Part shown: piece after piece, positions 19,244 to 27,590 of the stretch
Position numbering within the stretch: position 1 is the first letter of the stretch
How the letters are laid out: every line of letters starts with the position of its first letter
DNA from: Agromyces mariniharenae
GTDB taxonomy: Bacteria; Actinomycetota; Actinomycetes; Actinomycetales; Microbacteriaceae
DNA length: 64,000 nucleotides
Direction of reading: 5' to 3'
Assembly (NCBI RefSeq): GCF_008122505.1
Contig: NZ_VSSB01000002.1
Location: 992,001-1,056,000, forward strand
Translations under genes and position numbers: made by a program
Notes under the pieces: generated by a model
What the model saw: the letters and a program-made list of their open reading frames with translations, nothing else
Databases searched by the model: none
What the model was told of the DNA's origin: nothing

Positions 19244-20344
19244 TCAGCCCAGGAACCGGTCGCGCAGTCGCGCGAAGAGGCCCTGCTGGAAGTGCGTGAG
19301 CTCGGGCTTCGGCGCCTTCTTCGATGCGGCGAACTGCTGGATGAGGTCGCGCTCCTTCGACGAGAGCTTCGACGGCGTGAGCACCTGTACGCCGATGCGG
19401 AGGTCGCCGCGGCCCGTGCCGCGGAGCTTCGTGACGCCGCGATCCTTGACGGTGATGACCTCGCCGCTCTGCAGGCCCGAGCGGAGCTCGACGTGGACGT
19501 CGCCGTCGAGCGCGGGAATCGTGGTCGTCGTGCCGAGGATCGCGTCGGTCATCGCGACCTCGAGCGTGCACAGCAGGTCGTCGCCGTTGCGGCTGAACAC
19601 GTCGTGGTTCTTCACCTTGATCTCGAGGTAGAGGTCGCCGTTCGGGCCGCCCGCCGGACCGGCCTCGCCCGAGCCCGGCATCTGCAGCCGCACGCCCGTG
19701 TCGACGCCCGCTGGGATGTCGACCGGCACCGTGCGACGTGCGCGCACGCGCCCCTGGCCCTGGCAGGTGACGCACGGCGTGGCGATGATCGTGCCGTAGC
19801 CGCGGCACGTGCCGCACGGGCTCGAGGTCATGACGTTGCCGAGCAGCGAGCGCACCGAGCGCTGGATCGAGCCCGTGCCATGGCAGATGTCGCAGGTGAC
19901 CGGGGCGGTGCCCGGCTGGCAGCACGAGCCGTGGCAGGTCTCGCACGTGACGGCCGTGTCCACCTCGATGTCGCGGTGCGTGCCGAAGATCACCTCGTCG
20001 AGGCCCACCTCGACGCGGATGAGCGCGTCCTGGCCGCGCTCGCGCCGGGAGCGGGGTCCGCGGGTCTGCTGCCCGGCGCCGAAGAAGGTCTCGAAGATGT
20101 CGCCGAACCCGCCGAACCCCTGGTCGCCGAACCCGCCGCCGCGGCCGCCCAGGTCGTACTGCTGGCGCTGTTTCGGGTCGGAGAGCACGTCGTACGCGTG
20201 CGTGACCTGCTTGAAGCGCTCGGATGCCTCGGCGCCCGGGTTGACGTCGGGGTGGAGTTCGCGTGCGAGGCGTCGATAGGCCTTCTTGATCTCGTCGGGG
20301 GTGGCGTCGCGTGCGACGCCGAGGACCTCGTAGTGGTCTGCCAC
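19244..20344 (-). CDS. dnaJ: chaperone DnaJ (DnaJ2 type)
   Basis: Hsp40 co-chaperone of DnaK. 366 aa. J domain with HPD (ELHPDVNPG, about residue 31), a Gly/Phe-rich linker, four zinc-finger repeats ([32 protein letters not shown]) and the C-terminal substrate domains. This is the second actinobacterial DnaJ, linked to hrcA rather than to dnaK. The first zinc motif has Ser-Cys where Gly-x-Gly is usual. GTG start 20344, 55 bases after the hrcA stop; regulated through the CIRCE operator upstream of hrcA. Confidence 0.96.
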   Translation of the reverse strand: MADHYEVLGVARDATPDEIKKAYRRLARELHPDVNPGAEASERFKQVTHAYDVLSDPKQRQQYDLGGRGGGFGDQGFGGFGDIFETFFGAGQQTRGPRSRRERGQDALIRVEVGLDEVIFGTHRDIEVDTAVTCETCHGSCCQPGTAPVTCDICHGTGSIQRSVRSLLGNVMTSSPCGTCRGYGTIIATPCVTCQGQGRVRARRTVPVDIPAGVDTGVRLQMPGSGEAGPAGGPNGDLYLEIKVKNHDVFSRNGDDLLCTLEVAMTDAILGTTTTIPALDGDVHVELRSGLQSGEVITVKDRGVTKLRGTGRGDLRIGVQVLTPSKLSSKERDLIQQFAASKKAPKPELTHFQQGLFARLRDRFLG

Positions 20345-20399
20345 GGAGGGCGTGTCCTTTCGATTGCCGGATGCCGAGCGGGTGGGTCGGCAGCGGGAG

Positions 20400-21422
20400 T
20401 CAACTCTCGCCGAGGGTGCGGGAGAGGTAGCGGGCGACGGCTCGCACGGCCGCCATGCTGGTGGTGTAGTCCATGCGCGTGGGGCCCACGACGCCGAGGC
20501 GCGACACGTCGCGGCCGGGGATCTCGAACGCGCTCGAGACGATGGAGGTCTCGCCGAGGCCGAACGAGGCGTTCTCGCGACCGATGCGCACGGCCACGGC
20601 GTGCTCGTCGCCCGACATCTCTCCGAAGAGCTTCAGCAGCACGACCTGCTCCTCGATCGCCTCGATCACGTCGAGGATCGACCCGGCGAAGTCCTGCTCG
20701 GTGCGCACGAGGTTCGCGGCGCCGGCCACGACGAGCCGGTCGCTGCGCTGGGCCCGCGCCTGCTCGGCGAGGGTCAGGGCGAGGGTGTGCAGGACGAGCG
20801 CGTGACGGCGGTCGGTGCCGGGGATCTCGCCCGACAGCGCCACCGCGGCATCCGCCATCGTGCGACCGCCGGCGATCTCGTTGAGTCGCACGCGCAGCCC
20901 GGCGAGCGTCTCCTCGTCGACGGGCTGCTCGAGCTCGACGAGCCGCTGCTCGACCTGGCCCGAGTCCGCGATGAGGATGCACAGCACGCGCGCGGGCGCC
21001 AGCGAGACGAGCTCGACGTGGCGCACGCGGGCGCTGCCGAAGCTCGGGTACTGCACGACGGCGAGCTGCTTGGTCAGCGACGCGATGAGCCGCACGGTGC
21101 GCGCGAGGAGCTCGTCGAGGTCGCTCGACTCGCCGAGGAAGGTCTCGATCGCCTGTCGCTGCGCCCGCGTGAGCGGCCGGACGTCGGTGAGCTGGTCGAC
21201 GAAGACGCGGTAGCCCTTGTCGGTCGGGATGCGACCCGACGACGTGTGCGGCGCCGCGATGAGCTCCTCCTCCTCGAGGAGGGCCATGTCGTTGCGGATC
21301 GTCGCCGCGGAGACGCCGAACGCATGGCGTTCGACGATGGTCTTCGAGCCCACCGGCTCGCGCGACGCGACGTAGTCCTGCACGATGGCGCGGAGCACCT
21401 CGAGACCGCGTTCGGAGACCAT
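20400..21422 (-). CDS. hrcA: heat-inducible transcription repressor HrcA
   Basis: Repressor of class I heat-shock genes. 340 aa. N-terminal winged helix: [37 protein letters not shown] and [17 protein letters not shown], then the GAF-like dimer domain ending [24 protein letters not shown] 21422 is chosen over GTG 21440 because the conserved start of the family lies there and a GAGG box precedes it. A CIRCE element 22 bases upstream implies autoregulation. Confidence 0.95.
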   Translation of the reverse strand: MVSERGLEVLRAIVQDYVASREPVGSKTIVERHAFGVSAATIRNDMALLEEEELIAAPHTSSGRIPTDKGYRVFVDQLTDVRPLTRAQRQAIETFLGESSDLDELLARTVRLIASLTKQLAVVQYPSFGSARVRHVELVSLAPARVLCILIADSGQVEQRLVELEQPVDEETLAGLRVRLNEIAGGRTMADAAVALSGEIPGTDRRHALVLHTLALTLAEQARAQRSDRLVVAGAANLVRTEQDFAGSILDVIEAIEEQVVLLKLFGEMSGDEHAVAVRIGRENASFGLGETSIVSSAFEIPGRDVSRLGVVGPTRMDYTTSMAAVRAVARYLSRTLGES

Positions 21423-21443
21423 GTTCCTCGCTTCCCTCACCGC

Positions 21444-21470
21444 TTAGCACTCGTTCTTCCTGAGTGCCAA
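21444..21470 (-). promoter_or_regulatory. CIRCE operator
   Basis: TTAGCACTC, nine bases, GAGTGCCAA. This matches the CIRCE consensus (TTAGCACTC-N9-GAGTGCTAA) with a single mismatch. It lies directly upstream of hrcA-dnaJ and is the HrcA binding site. Confidence 0.92.
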
Positions 21471-21499
21471 TCCTATCGCGACATGCCGCGACCCGGCCG

Positions 21500-21528
21500 T
21501 TGCCACCCGACGACCTCGGCGATACCGT
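21500..21528 (+). promoter_or_regulatory. sigma-70-type promoter for the first DUF4870 gene
   Basis: TTGCCA, 17-base spacer, TACCGT, giving a start point about 75 bases before the ATG at 21612. Confidence 0.6.
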
Positions 21529-21611
21529 AGCCGTACCCCGCGAGTCACCCCGGCTGCGATCCACCCTGCTCGCAGCCCGCGGTTCACCCCAGAACCCCCG
21601 AAAGGCACGCA

Positions 21612-22025
21612 ATGACCGACCCCAACTCGCAGACCCCCGACCCGAACGTCCCGCCGCCCCCGCCGCAGCAGCCGGCCTCGTCGTCCCCCACCGGCGTCGT
21701 GCCGCTCACGCCCGAGCAGGACGTGCAGTGGGGCTCGTTCGCCCACCTGGGCGGCGTCCTCGGCGTCCTGCCCTCGCTCATCATCTGGCTGGTCTTCAAG
21801 GACCGCGGCTCGTTCACGAACACCGAGGCGAAGGAGGCGCTGAACTTCCAGATCACGCTGCTCTTCGGCTACGTGATCTCGTGGATCCTCGTCGTCGTGT
21901 TCATCGGCGCCATCCTGGTCTGGGCGGTGTGGATCCTCGGCGTGGTGTTCTCGATCATCGCCTTCCTGCAGGCGAAGGACGGCAAGCACTACCGCTACCC
22001 CTTCGCGATCCGCCTCATCAAGTAG
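21612..22025 (+). CDS. DUF4870 membrane protein
   Basis: 137 aa. A proline-rich cytoplasmic N-terminus (residues 1-35) is followed by three hydrophobic segments: VLGVLPSLIIWLVFK, TLLFGYVISWILVVVFIGAI and WILGVVFSIIAFLQA. The SFTNTEAKEALNFQIT block between the first and second is diagnostic for DUF4870. GAAAGG is the ribosome site. Function unknown; members are small envelope proteins. A second copy follows at 22146. Confidence 0.85.
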   Translation: MTDPNSQTPDPNVPPPPPQQPASSSPTGVVPLTPEQDVQWGSFAHLGGVLGVLPSLIIWLVFKDRGSFTNTEAKEALNFQITLLFGYVISWILVVVFIGAILVWAVWILGVVFSIIAFLQAKDGKHYRYPFAIRLIK

Positions 22026-22046
22026 CGCGCAGGCGTCGCACCGTTG

Positions 22047-22082
22047 CGCCCGCCGCAGGAGTGCCTACTCCCGCGGCGGGCG
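22047..22082 (+). terminator. hairpin between the two DUF4870 genes
   Basis: CGCCCGCCGC and GCGGCGGGCG form a 10-base stem continued by GGAGT/ACTCC, 22 bases after the first stop codon. Confidence 0.75.
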
Positions 22083-22145
22083 TCGCTGTGCCAGCATGAG
22101 AATCGACCGAGTCTCGCTCAGAGGCCCCGAAGAAGGAGTCCGCGC

Positions 22146-22616
22146 ATGTCCGACACGCCCCAGCCTCCCCCGCCGCCCCAGAGCCCTCCGCCACCGCCGC
22201 CGCCCTCGCAGGGTCCGCCGCCGCCTCCGGGCCAGCCGCCCCAGGGTCCGCCGCCGCCGCAGGAGCCGTACGGGGGTCAGGCTCCGCAGCAGCTCAGCCC
22301 GGCCGACGAGAAGCTGTGGGCGACGCTCATCAACGTGGGCGGCATCTTCTTCTACTTCGTGCCGGCGCTCATCGGCTACCTCGTCCTCAAGGACAAGGGC
22401 CCCTTCGTGCGGCACCACACCGCGACCGCGCTGAACTTCCAGATCACGATCGCGATCGCGCTCGTCGTGAGCTACATCCTGATCTTCCTCTTCATCGGCA
22501 TCCTGCTCGTGATCGCCATCGAGATCGTGAAGATCGTGTTCAGCATCATCGCGGCCATCAAGGCCAACCAGGGCCAGCTCTACACCTACCCGCTCTCGAT
22601 CAAGTTCGTGAGCTGA
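22146..22616 (+). CDS. DUF4870 membrane protein, proline-rich paralog
   Basis: 156 aa. The first 45 residues are almost entirely Pro, Gln and Gly. The DUF4870 core follows: LWATLINVGGIFFYFVPALI, then KDKGPFVRHHTATALNFQIT and two further membrane helices. ATG 22146 is set by GAAGGAG seven bases upstream; the longer open frame from 22044 runs through the terminator and is rejected. It is a paralog of the preceding gene but with its own spacer, so probably separately transcribed. Confidence 0.85.
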   Translation: MSDTPQPPPPPQSPPPPPPPSQGPPPPPGQPPQGPPPPQEPYGGQAPQQLSPADEKLWATLINVGGIFFYFVPALIGYLVLKDKGPFVRHHTATALNFQITIAIALVVSYILIFLFIGILLVIAIEIVKIVFSIIAAIKANQGQLYTYPLSIKFVS

Positions 22617-22650
22617 CGCCGGCCGGCGCCGGTCGCCGGACTCGTCGCGC

Positions 22651-22694
22651 GGAGGCCCGCCCGCGGTGCGCACAGCACCGTCGGGCGGGCTTCC
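22651..22694. terminator. long hairpin terminator
   Basis: GGAGGCCCGCCCG and CGGGCGGGCTTCC form a 13-pair stem with one G-U pair. Above it, CGGTGC/GCACCG makes a second 6-base stem. It lies 34 bases past the DUF4870 stop and could serve both strands. Confidence 0.8.
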
Positions 22695-22786
22695 GCGTTC
22701 CGGCGACGGCTCGCGACCGGCGCTCCGTCCGAGCCGATCCGTCGGCAGTCCGCTCCCGCCCGGAAAGCGCGTTCGTTCGACGAGCT

Positions 22787-22857
22787 TGCAGGAAGAAGTC
22801 GGACCCTCACGGCGTGTCTGCGGTCGACACGCCGACCACCCGTTGGTTCTTCCTGCA
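22787..22857. repeat. compound inverted repeat between convergent genes
   Basis: Outer arms TGCAGGAAGAA and TTCTTCCTGCA (11 bases, perfect). Nested inside are CGGCGTGTC (22810-22818) and GACACGCCG (22826-22834). It ends 31 bases from the hemW stop and is probably its terminator. The inner arm shares the 13-mer GTCGACACGCCGA with the palindrome at 5413-5440. Confidence 0.75.
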
Positions 22858-22887
22858 TTCGCGATGGCAGTCACGCGCGCGACGCGC

Positions 22888-24114
22888 TCAGGCGTCGAGC
22901 AGCCGCCGGACCACCGCGTCCGCCAGCAGCCGTCCTCGCCGGGTGAGCGTCAGCCGCCCGCCGAGGGCGGCTCTCGCGTCCACGAGGTCGTCGGCGATGA
23001 GCCCGGCGACCGCGTGGCGCCCGCCCGCGTGCAGCGACGGGACGTCGATGCCCTCCCGGATCCGCGTGAGCAGCAGGACGCGCTCGGTCTCCCGCGTCGG
23101 CTCGTCGAGCACCTCGCGCCCCACCGCCGGCGAGAACCCGGCCGTCACCCGCTCGGCGTACGCGGCCGGATGCTTCGCGTTCCACCACCGCACGCCACCG
23201 ACGTGGCTGTGCGCACCGGGCCCGACGCCCCACCAGTCGTCACCCCGCCAGTAGCCCAGGTTGTGGCGCGACCGGTACTCGGGCGTGGTCGCCCAGTTGC
23301 TCACCTCGTACCACGCATACCCGGCGGCGCCGAGCATGTCGTCGACGAGCTCGTACATGTCCGCCTCGAGGTCGTCGTCGGGCTGGGCGAGCTCGCCGCG
23401 ACGGATCTGCCGCGCGAGCTTCGTGCCCTGCTCCACGATGAGCGCGTAGGCGCTGACGTGGTCGGGACGCTGGGCCACGACCGCCTCGACACTGCGTCGC
23501 CAGTCGGCCAGGGACTCCCCCGGCGTGCCGTAGATGAGGTCGAGGCTCACGTCGAGCCCGGCGTCGCGGGCCCAGCCCACGACGAGCGGGATGCGATCGG
23601 GATCGTGCGTGCGGTCGAGCGCCGCGAGCACGTGCGGCACGGCGGACTGCATGCCGAACGACACGCGCGTGAAGCCGCCGTCGGCGAGCCGGCGCAGGTC
23701 GTCGGGTCCCACGGAGTCGGGATTCGCCTCGGTCGTCACCTCGGCGCCGTCGACGAGGCCGAACTCGTCGCGCACCGCCGCGAGCATGCGCACGAGGTCG
23801 TCGGCGGGCAGCAGCGTGGGCGTGCCGCCGCCGAAGAAGACCGTCGAGGCGGCTCGAGCGGGCACGCCGGATGCCGCGAGCACGCGTCGCGACATCCGGA
23901 CCTCGCCGATCGCGTGGTCGGCGTAGTCCGCCTGGCGCGCACCGCGGAGCTCGTCGGACGTGTACGTGTTGAAGTCGCAGTACCCGCAGCGGACCCGGCA
24001 GAACGGGACGTGCAGGTACACGCCGAACGCCCGGTCCGCGGCGCCCTCAGCGGCCGATGCCGGCAGCAGGCCGTCGAGGGGCGCCGGCTCGCCGAGCGGA
24101 AGCGCCGATCCCAC
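22888..24114 (-). CDS. hemW: radical SAM heme chaperone HemW
   Basis: HemN-like protein that binds heme and delivers it to haem proteins, not a true coproporphyrinogen oxidase. 408 aa. Radical SAM cluster motif FCRVRCGYCDF (CX3CX2C), the glycine motif VFFGGGTPTLLPADDL, LDLIYGTPGESLADWRRSVE, and the HemW heme motif RHNLGYWRGDDWWGVGPGAHS. GTG 24114 lies two bases after the upstream stop; TTG 24120 is also possible. Normally next to lepA, dnaJ and hrcA in actinobacteria; here three extra genes and an island separate it from lepA. Confidence 0.93.
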   Translation of the reverse strand: MGSALPLGEPAPLDGLLPASAAEGAADRAFGVYLHVPFCRVRCGYCDFNTYTSDELRGARQADYADHAIGEVRMSRRVLAASGVPARAASTVFFGGGTPTLLPADDLVRMLAAVRDEFGLVDGAEVTTEANPDSVGPDDLRRLADGGFTRVSFGMQSAVPHVLAALDRTHDPDRIPLVVGWARDAGLDVSLDLIYGTPGESLADWRRSVEAVVAQRPDHVSAYALIVEQGTKLARQIRRGELAQPDDDLEADMYELVDDMLGAAGYAWYEVSNWATTPEYRSRHNLGYWRGDDWWGVGPGAHSHVGGVRWWNAKHPAAYAERVTAGFSPAVGREVLDEPTRETERVLLLTRIREGIDVPSLHAGGRHAVAGLIADDLVDARAALGGRLTLTRRGRLLADAVVRRLLDA

Positions 24115-24116
24115 GA

Positions 24117-24767
24117 TCAACTCGGGAAGGCGGGATGCAGCGCGCGCAGTTCGCGCGTCGTGAGCTCCCGGCGCTTGCGCCGCCGCCGGCCGGAGCCGAG
24201 CCGCCGCACGCCGCCGCGGCCGCCGAGGAGCGACCGGATCGTGAGCCACACGCCGTCGTCGTCGCGGTGCTCGAGGATGAACGACTCCTCGCCGCTCTCG
24301 GGGCCGTCGGCGGTCGTGCCGTACGCGAAGCCGATGCGCTGCGGCTCGTCGATCACGTAGACGACGAGCACGGGGGTGTCGCGGTGTCCGATACGCCGGC
24401 GCCGCCGGAGCGTGGCGGTCATGCCCGCCGTGATGTAGGGGGTGCCGTCGGCGCCGAACCGGTCCTCGGTGCGCGGAGCCGGCTGCTCCGCGAGCGGGGC
24501 GCCTTCGGCGTCGTACACGATGCCCGGGTACTGCGCGCCCGTGCCCTCGGAGATGTCGACGACCTCGAACCCCGCACCGCGCTGGATGCCCCACGTCATG
24601 AGCGCCTCGGCGGCGCGCGCGAACCGGTCGGCGCCGCTTCCGAGCCGCACGGAGTCCTCCGCAGGGCGGTACCCGGCCGGCGGGTAGCGCAGGAGATCGG
24701 GCGCCAGGGTCGCGCCGATCGCGCCGTACGTGACCGACTGGTCGGTGAAGGTGCTGCGTCGGGTCAT
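24117..24767 (-). CDS. DUF1990 family protein
   Basis: 216 aa. Typical DUF1990 features: SVTYGAIGATLAPDLLRYPP near the N-terminus, LMTWGIQRGAGFEVVDIS, RIGFAYGTTADGPESGEESFILEH and VWLTIRSL near the end, a single domain of about 170 residues. A very basic stretch with RRRRKRR follows near the C-terminus. Function not established; the domain is predicted to be START-like. Stop is adjacent to the hemW start, so it is likely in one transcript with hemW. Confidence 0.85.
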   Translation of the reverse strand: MTRRSTFTDQSVTYGAIGATLAPDLLRYPPAGYRPAEDSVRLGSGADRFARAAEALMTWGIQRGAGFEVVDISEGTGAQYPGIVYDAEGAPLAEQPAPRTEDRFGADGTPYITAGMTATLRRRRRIGHRDTPVLVVYVIDEPQRIGFAYGTTADGPESGEESFILEHRDDDGVWLTIRSLLGGRGGVRRLGSGRRRRKRRELTTRELRALHPAFPS

Positions 24768-24809
24768 CCGTCGATTCTACGGAACGCGCCTGGGGCTACG
24801 CCGACGCAG

Positions 24810-26003
24810 TCAGCCGGCCGTGAGCGTCGCGACGACCGCTGCAGCCGAAGCCTCGGTGACCGCCTCGAGATCCCCGTCGTCCACGGAGTCGTAGGAACCG
24901 TTGACGATGAGCAGGCTCCCCTGGACGCTGAGATGGACAGCGCACTCGGTCTCGTAGGCGCACGCGAGGGACGCGGCATCCGCACCGGGGACGTCGAGTG
25001 GACGGACATCCACACCCGACATCGCCGCGTCCGACACCTCACGCCACGCCCACGCGCCCCCCGGGAGCACGGTGACGGTGAGCATCCGCAGTTCGCCATC
25101 GGGCGCGTCGTAGATGTCTGCCTGACGCCAGACGCAGGTCCGGAACGCCGCACGCTGCCACGCCACCGAGAAGATCACGCCGGGCCCGGCGTACGACGGC
25201 TCCGGGAGGCCGAGCGACGGAGATCCGCTGGCGCCCCTGAGGTCACCGGCATCGAGTCGCAGGCAGTCATCCCACGCAGGCAGGACGTCCCCGAGGTCAC
25301 CCCGTGCTCCCGCCTGCACCGTGGAGAGCGCCTCGGTGATCGTCGCTCCGATCTGCAGGGCCGCCGTCGACGCGTCGCCGGTCGCGGCGTCGGCCGGAAC
25401 GGAGACCTCGAACTCGACCCAGTGGCCGCCCGGGGTGAGGTCGGCGGAACATCCCACGACCTCGTCCGTCCAGCAGCGAAGGTCCGAGTCGGGACCGAAG
25501 GCCGCCGTGCCGCCGGGGTACGGGTAGGCGACCACGAACGCCCGATAGTCCTCGACGCCGTTCGGAAGGACATCGACGTGCAGGCGCGCGGCCGGTGTGC
25601 CGTCGACCTGCCACTCGCACGTGACGACGCCGGCCTGCAGCTGCGCGGCCGACCCGTCGGAAAGCGGATGCTCCACCGCGACACCGCCCTCACCGAGCAC
25701 GGTCTCCCGGACCGCTGCCGGCACCAGCTCGTCGCACGCGATAGGGATGAGCGCCGCCGGCCGCGAGAGCGGGGGCTCGGTGGGAGGTTGCGTCGGCTCC
25801 GCCATCGGAGTCTGGCTGGGTCGCGGAACCGTCGTGGTCTGCACGTCGCCTGACGGCGTGGCACATGCCGACAGCAGCATGATCAGGAGGAGCGCGAACG
25901 GGAGCGGGGCGCGTGACGGCACTCTCCGACCCTGGAGTTCCGAACTGCCGAGCGATCGCGGTCTGGATCGGCGCCTCGAACCGCTCGCCGGTGGCGTCGT
26001 CAT
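24810..26003 (-). CDS. predicted lipoprotein, paralog of the next gene
   Basis: 397 aa. An N-terminal basic region, a hydrophobic core and lipobox LLSACATPS (Cys near residue 47), a Pro/Thr-rich linker, then two related halves of about 160 residues. Each half has a C-x(n)-C-W pattern, a strand LHVDVLPNG or LTVTVLPGG and conserved Trp and Gly-Gly-His/Ala. ATG 26003 overlaps the upstream stop by four bases; GTG 25922 would give a shorter signal sequence. No domain recognised. It is probably an exported, lipid-anchored protein of unknown role. Confidence 0.8.
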   Translation of the reverse strand: MTTPPASGSRRRSRPRSLGSSELQGRRVPSRAPLPFALLLIMLLSACATPSGDVQTTTVPRPSQTPMAEPTQPPTEPPLSRPAALIPIACDELVPAAVRETVLGEGGVAVEHPLSDGSAAQLQAGVVTCEWQVDGTPAARLHVDVLPNGVEDYRAFVVAYPYPGGTAAFGPDSDLRCWTDEVVGCSADLTPGGHWVEFEVSVPADAATGDASTAALQIGATITEALSTVQAGARGDLGDVLPAWDDCLRLDAGDLRGASGSPSLGLPEPSYAGPGVIFSVAWQRAAFRTCVWRQADIYDAPDGELRMLTVTVLPGGAWAWREVSDAAMSGVDVRPLDVPGADAASLACAYETECAVHLSVQGSLLIVNGSYDSVDDGDLEAVTEASAAAVVATLTAG

Positions 26004-27346
26004 CGAGGAAGATTCGCGATCAGGAACCGGGCCGCCGCGAGGACGTCCGCCTCCGCGTCGCGCCCAGAGTTGGTGGGCGTGACGGTGGAGACGGTCACCA
26101 GGGTTCCGCGGACCGATGCCTGGATGGAGCAGTGGCCGTACGCGTGGAAGCAGGTCCGCACGGCGGCCTCTGCGCCCGTGATGGCCACCAGTTCGGCGTC
26201 ACCGGTCGGGTACTTCGCTGCGAACGTCGCAGGCTCCGGTACGGCCCAACCGCCGCCCGGGAGGATGCCGATCGACACGCCCGGCAAGCTGTTCCCCGCG
26301 CTCGACCCGCTCCAGCTGCAGATGCCGAAACCCGCTCGCCGGAATGCGGCCTCGGTCAACGTGAGTCCGAATACGTCGGCCACGGGGGCCCCGAGGTTCG
26401 GCGAGGCGACCGCGCCGCGCAGCCCTGCACTGTCGAATCGGTCGCAACTCGGTGCACTGCCGAGGTCCTCCCGCGTGCGCGCCGGACCGGCGGCGTCCAA
26501 CGCCGCCTCGATCGACGCGCCGAGCTCTGCAGCCAGCCCGTACGGCGCCTCGTCACCGTTCGCGTTGGCTCCCCCGAAGTTGAACTCGACCCAGTGGCCG
26601 GCAGCGGTGAACCCGCCCCTGCAGCTCCACACGCTAGTCGGGGTCCTCGGCGTGCAGTCCAGTCGCGAATCGGGTCCGAGCGCGTCGGACCCGTAGGTGC
26701 CGAACAACGTCGAGAAGGCGCGGAAATCGTCGACCGCATCGGGGAGGAGATGGAGTTCGAGGGACGCCGTCTCCCCGGCACTGAACCAGACGCAGTGCCG
26801 GACGCCGGCCTGCCATTCGGCGGCGACGCCGTCATCCCTCGCCGGCCGCCCGATGTCCTCGTACAGGGTGCCGCCGTCGCCCATCACCCGCATGCGCAGG
26901 TCCTCCGAGACGAGGCCCTCGCAGCCGATCGGAACCAGTGCCTCGGGTTTCGGTCCGACCTCGAACGCGGGAGCGGCGTCGGGATCATCGGAAGCCGGCT
27001 TCGGCGTGACCGCGACCGGCTTCTCCGTCGGCGACGCGGTCTCCAGGCCCCTCGGCGTCGTCGTCCCTCCGGACTTCGCTTCGCTCGCCGACCCCGCAGC
27101 GGTCTCACTGCCGACGGACGAGGCGTCAGCCTCGGCGGACGACAAGCCGGAGACGAGCGCGATGCCGCCGGCGACCAGCGCCACGACGACGATCCCTGCC
27201 CCCGCGGCGAGGATTCGTCCACGGCGTCCCGACGAGACCAGCCGGGACAACGGCGCGCGACGCGCCCGCACGGAATCGGCCCCCTCCGTCGGGATGGCCG
27301 GCGTGATCGCGGGATCTCGCTCGGGTTCGGACAGGGTAGGCGTCAT
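26000..27346 (-). CDS. membrane-anchored surface protein, paralog of the lipoprotein
   Basis: 448 aa. A cytoplasmic N-terminus of about 40 residues, one membrane segment ILAAGAGIVVVALVAGGIAL, a Ser/Thr/Glu/Lys-rich stalk, and an ectodomain of two related halves with paired cysteines (VRHCVWF, LDCTPR, WSCRGG; CSWSG, RTCFHAYGHC). The halves align with those of the downstream lipoprotein. ATG 27346 is set by GAGGAG six bases upstream. No known family recognised. The gene pair lies directly downstream of the native lepA 3' end once the island is removed. Confidence 0.8.
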   Translation of the reverse strand: MTPTLSEPERDPAITPAIPTEGADSVRARRAPLSRLVSSGRRGRILAAGAGIVVVALVAGGIALVSGLSSAEADASSVGSETAAGSASEAKSGGTTTPRGLETASPTEKPVAVTPKPASDDPDAAPAFEVGPKPEALVPIGCEGLVSEDLRMRVMGDGGTLYEDIGRPARDDGVAAEWQAGVRHCVWFSAGETASLELHLLPDAVDDFRAFSTLFGTYGSDALGPDSRLDCTPRTPTSVWSCRGGFTAAGHWVEFNFGGANANGDEAPYGLAAELGASIEAALDAAGPARTREDLGSAPSCDRFDSAGLRGAVASPNLGAPVADVFGLTLTEAAFRRAGFGICSWSGSSAGNSLPGVSIGILPGGGWAVPEPATFAAKYPTGDAELVAITGAEAAVRTCFHAYGHCSIQASVRGTLVTVSTVTPTNSGRDAEADVLAAARFLIANLPR

Positions 27347-27421
27347 CTGCGACTCCTCGTCGATGGCCACGGCCAGGCGAGGACTCGCTGCGTCCGGCGC
27401 TCCCCCATGGTGCGCAGCAGC

Positions 27422-27427
27422 AGCCTA
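27422..27427 (-). promoter_or_regulatory. -10 box upstream of the surface-protein pair
   Basis: TAGGCT on the minus strand, about 76 bases before the ATG at 27346, in the 130-base stretch between the lepA tail remnant and the surface-protein gene. No convincing -35. Confidence 0.4.
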
Positions 27428-27476
27428 TTGGGCTGACGGTGCGCGCGACATCACGATTCGGACGCGAACGGAAGAC

Positions 27477-27521
27477 CTACTTCTTCTTGGCGTCCTTCGA
27501 CTCGGTCTCCCCCGAGAGCGC
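27477..27521 (-). pseudogene. displaced native 3' end of lepA (left attachment site)
   Basis: Minus-strand 45 bases encode ALSGETESKDAKKK and a TAG stop. This aligns codon for codon with the present end of lepA (36764-36808, [14 protein letters not shown]). Bases 27501-27521 match 36788-36808 at 20 of 21 positions, and this is the likely crossover region. The segment contains the imperfect symmetry CTCGG/CCGAG. It marks the left border of the island and preserves the host's original lepA tail. Confidence 0.85.
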
Positions 27522-27590
27522 TAACCGAGCAAGAACGGCCGCCCGGCCCTCTTCTTTCTCGACAACGCCTCCGAGAAGGGACATTCCACA

